This document shows, piece after piece, positions 63,286 through 64,000 of a DNA stretch of 64,000 nt (position 1 is the first letter of the stretch; each line of letters opens with the position of its first letter). The notes under the pieces were generated by a model. It saw nothing but the letters and a program-made list of their open reading frames with translations. It did no database searches and was not told the DNA's origin. Origin of the DNA: Limisphaerales bacterium (lineage in GTDB: Bacteria; Verrucomicrobiota; Verrucomicrobiia; Limisphaerales; SXTU01). The translations under genes were made by a program, and so were the position numbers. The stretch lies in assembly GCA_009773355.1 (NCBI GenBank), contig WRPG01000002.1:128391-192390 (forward strand), in the 5' to 3' direction.

Positions 63286-63822
63286 CTACTTCAGCCCGCT
63301 CTCAATCATCTTCTCGAAGTCCGCGCGCGCGCCCTTCACGAGCGCGGCGGGGCCGGTGAGGCGGACGAACACGCTGCCCTCGCTGCCCTCGACGATGCCG
63401 CCGAGCAGCGCGAAGCCGGCCTTGGGCGTGGGCGGCTGTCCCGGCATCCCGCTCTTGTAGGTGCCCTCGGCGGAGACGTAGGTGACGACGGCCTTGGCGA
63501 ACTTCTTTTCCTCGGTCTTGGCGTTGATCTTGTCGCGGCCCTCCTCGAACTGACCGAACCAGCGGTCCACATTCGCCTTCGTGCCGCCGCTCTGCGGGCC
63601 GAAGAAGAAGAACACGACCTCGCCCGGCTCCTTGGCGTCCTTGGCCGTGACCTTGAGCTGGGCCTTGCGCATCTGCGACTGGACCTCGACCCATTCCCAG
63701 GAGCCGGGGCGTTTGAAGGTGAACTCACTGACCTTGAAAGTCTCGGGGCCGGCGGCGTGAACCGTTGCGGTGAGCCAGAGGGCGGACAGGCAGAGCAGGG
63801 CAGGGCGGAGCAGTAGTTTCAT
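63286..63822 (-). CDS. secreted protein of unknown function
   Basis: A 178-residue protein with a signal peptide (LLLRPALLCLSALWLTATVHA). The mature part has FKVSEFTFKRPGSWEWVEVQSQMRKA, VVFFFFGPQSGGTKANVDRW, YKSGMPGQPPTPKAGFALLGGIVEG and FVRLTGPAALV, a beta-rich pattern found in several secreted proteins of this phylum. No catalytic motif. The 178 bases after its start up to the window end hold nothing recognised. Confidence 0.75.
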   Translation of the reverse strand: MKLLLRPALLCLSALWLTATVHAAGPETFKVSEFTFKRPGSWEWVEVQSQMRKAQLKVTAKDAKEPGEVVFFFFGPQSGGTKANVDRWFGQFEEGRDKINAKTEEKKFAKAVVTYVSAEGTYKSGMPGQPPTPKAGFALLGGIVEGSEGSVFVRLTGPAALVKGARADFEKMIESGLK

Positions 63823-64000
63823 GCGCGCTCTGGTAGCGAAGCCCGCGCGCCAAGGCAAGCACCAAGGGCGTTGCTTATGGCCCATGCCCGGGAACTGGAT
63901 GCAACTGGACCACGCGCAGAGTAGCTCGTGCTCGGTGGGGTGCCAAGGTGCGCTCCAGTGAACTTCTGATTGACCCCTGCCTGCCTTTGTTGGCTCAATG

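Overview
The window is GC-rich, densely coding DNA that most resembles a free-living member of the Verrucomicrobiota (Pedosphaera/Limisphaera-like). The reasons are the paired Planctomycetes/Verrucomicrobia families DUF1549/DUF1553 and DUF1501, a DUF1552 protein, tandem pseudopilins with the H-X9-DG type C-terminus, multi-PAS hybrid histidine kinases, hopanoid genes and very many short palindromic repeats. This is inference from gene content; no rRNA gene is present and no database search was possible.

Layout. 1-3055: end of a DUF1553 protein, then a membrane-anchored SUMF1-fold protein with a small coiled-coil partner. 3167-7878: a secreted GHL10-type glycosidase, then a HemX/CcsA-like membrane protein, hemA and hemC (early tetrapyrrole synthesis). 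8102-15741: three histidine kinases in a row, two of them hybrids with closely similar catalytic halves. 15754-18014: glcE and glcF (glycolate oxidase subunits) without glcD, followed by an ECF sigma factor remnant. 18503-22470 (minus): hpnG, shc (hopanoids), the RNase P RNA gene rnpB and a zinc-ribbon coiled-coil protein. 22595-27896: an HtrA-type protease, an RlmI-like rRNA methyltransferase, a secreted protein and two tandem pseudopilins. 28267-46081 (minus): a surface-carbohydrate cluster with gmhA, gmhB, transaldolase, a split transketolase, a bifunctional heptose kinase/nucleotidyltransferase in reversed domain order, five SDR sugar epimerase/dehydratase genes, a UDP-sugar dehydrogenase homologue lacking its catalytic cysteine, a Gfo/Idh oxidoreductase, a Nudix hydrolase and three methyltransferases. 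A multicopper oxidase sits inside the cluster. 46221-50951: a DUF1552 / DUF1549-DUF1553 / DUF1501 set. 50908-63822: a nucleotidyltransferase pair, glmS, glgC, an SGNH hydrolase, a second DUF1501 protein, a tyrosine recombinase, a thioredoxin-fold protein, tgt and several secreted or membrane proteins.

How genes work together. Transketolase and transaldolase can make sedoheptulose 7-phosphate. GmhA, the HldE-like protein and GmhB can turn it into an activated heptose, and the epimerases, dehydrogenase and methyltransferases can build and decorate further nucleotide sugars for a surface glycan. GlmS and GlgC supply amino-sugar and glycogen precursors elsewhere in the window.

The most unusual signal is not a gene. 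Two classes of small repeat are scattered through gaps and also inside genes. Class 1 consists of REPIN-like elements: two hairpins in inverted orientation, in five families starting with GTAG, with paired compensatory changes between the two hairpins. Class 2 consists of short-period arrays (mostly exact 7-bp steps, also 6, 9 and 10 bp) often arranged as inverted arms. Members of both classes lie in frame inside glcE, glcF and a DUF1553 gene, and one array forms the hemA/hemC junction. No RAYT transposase lies in the window, so whatever moves them would have to be elsewhere.
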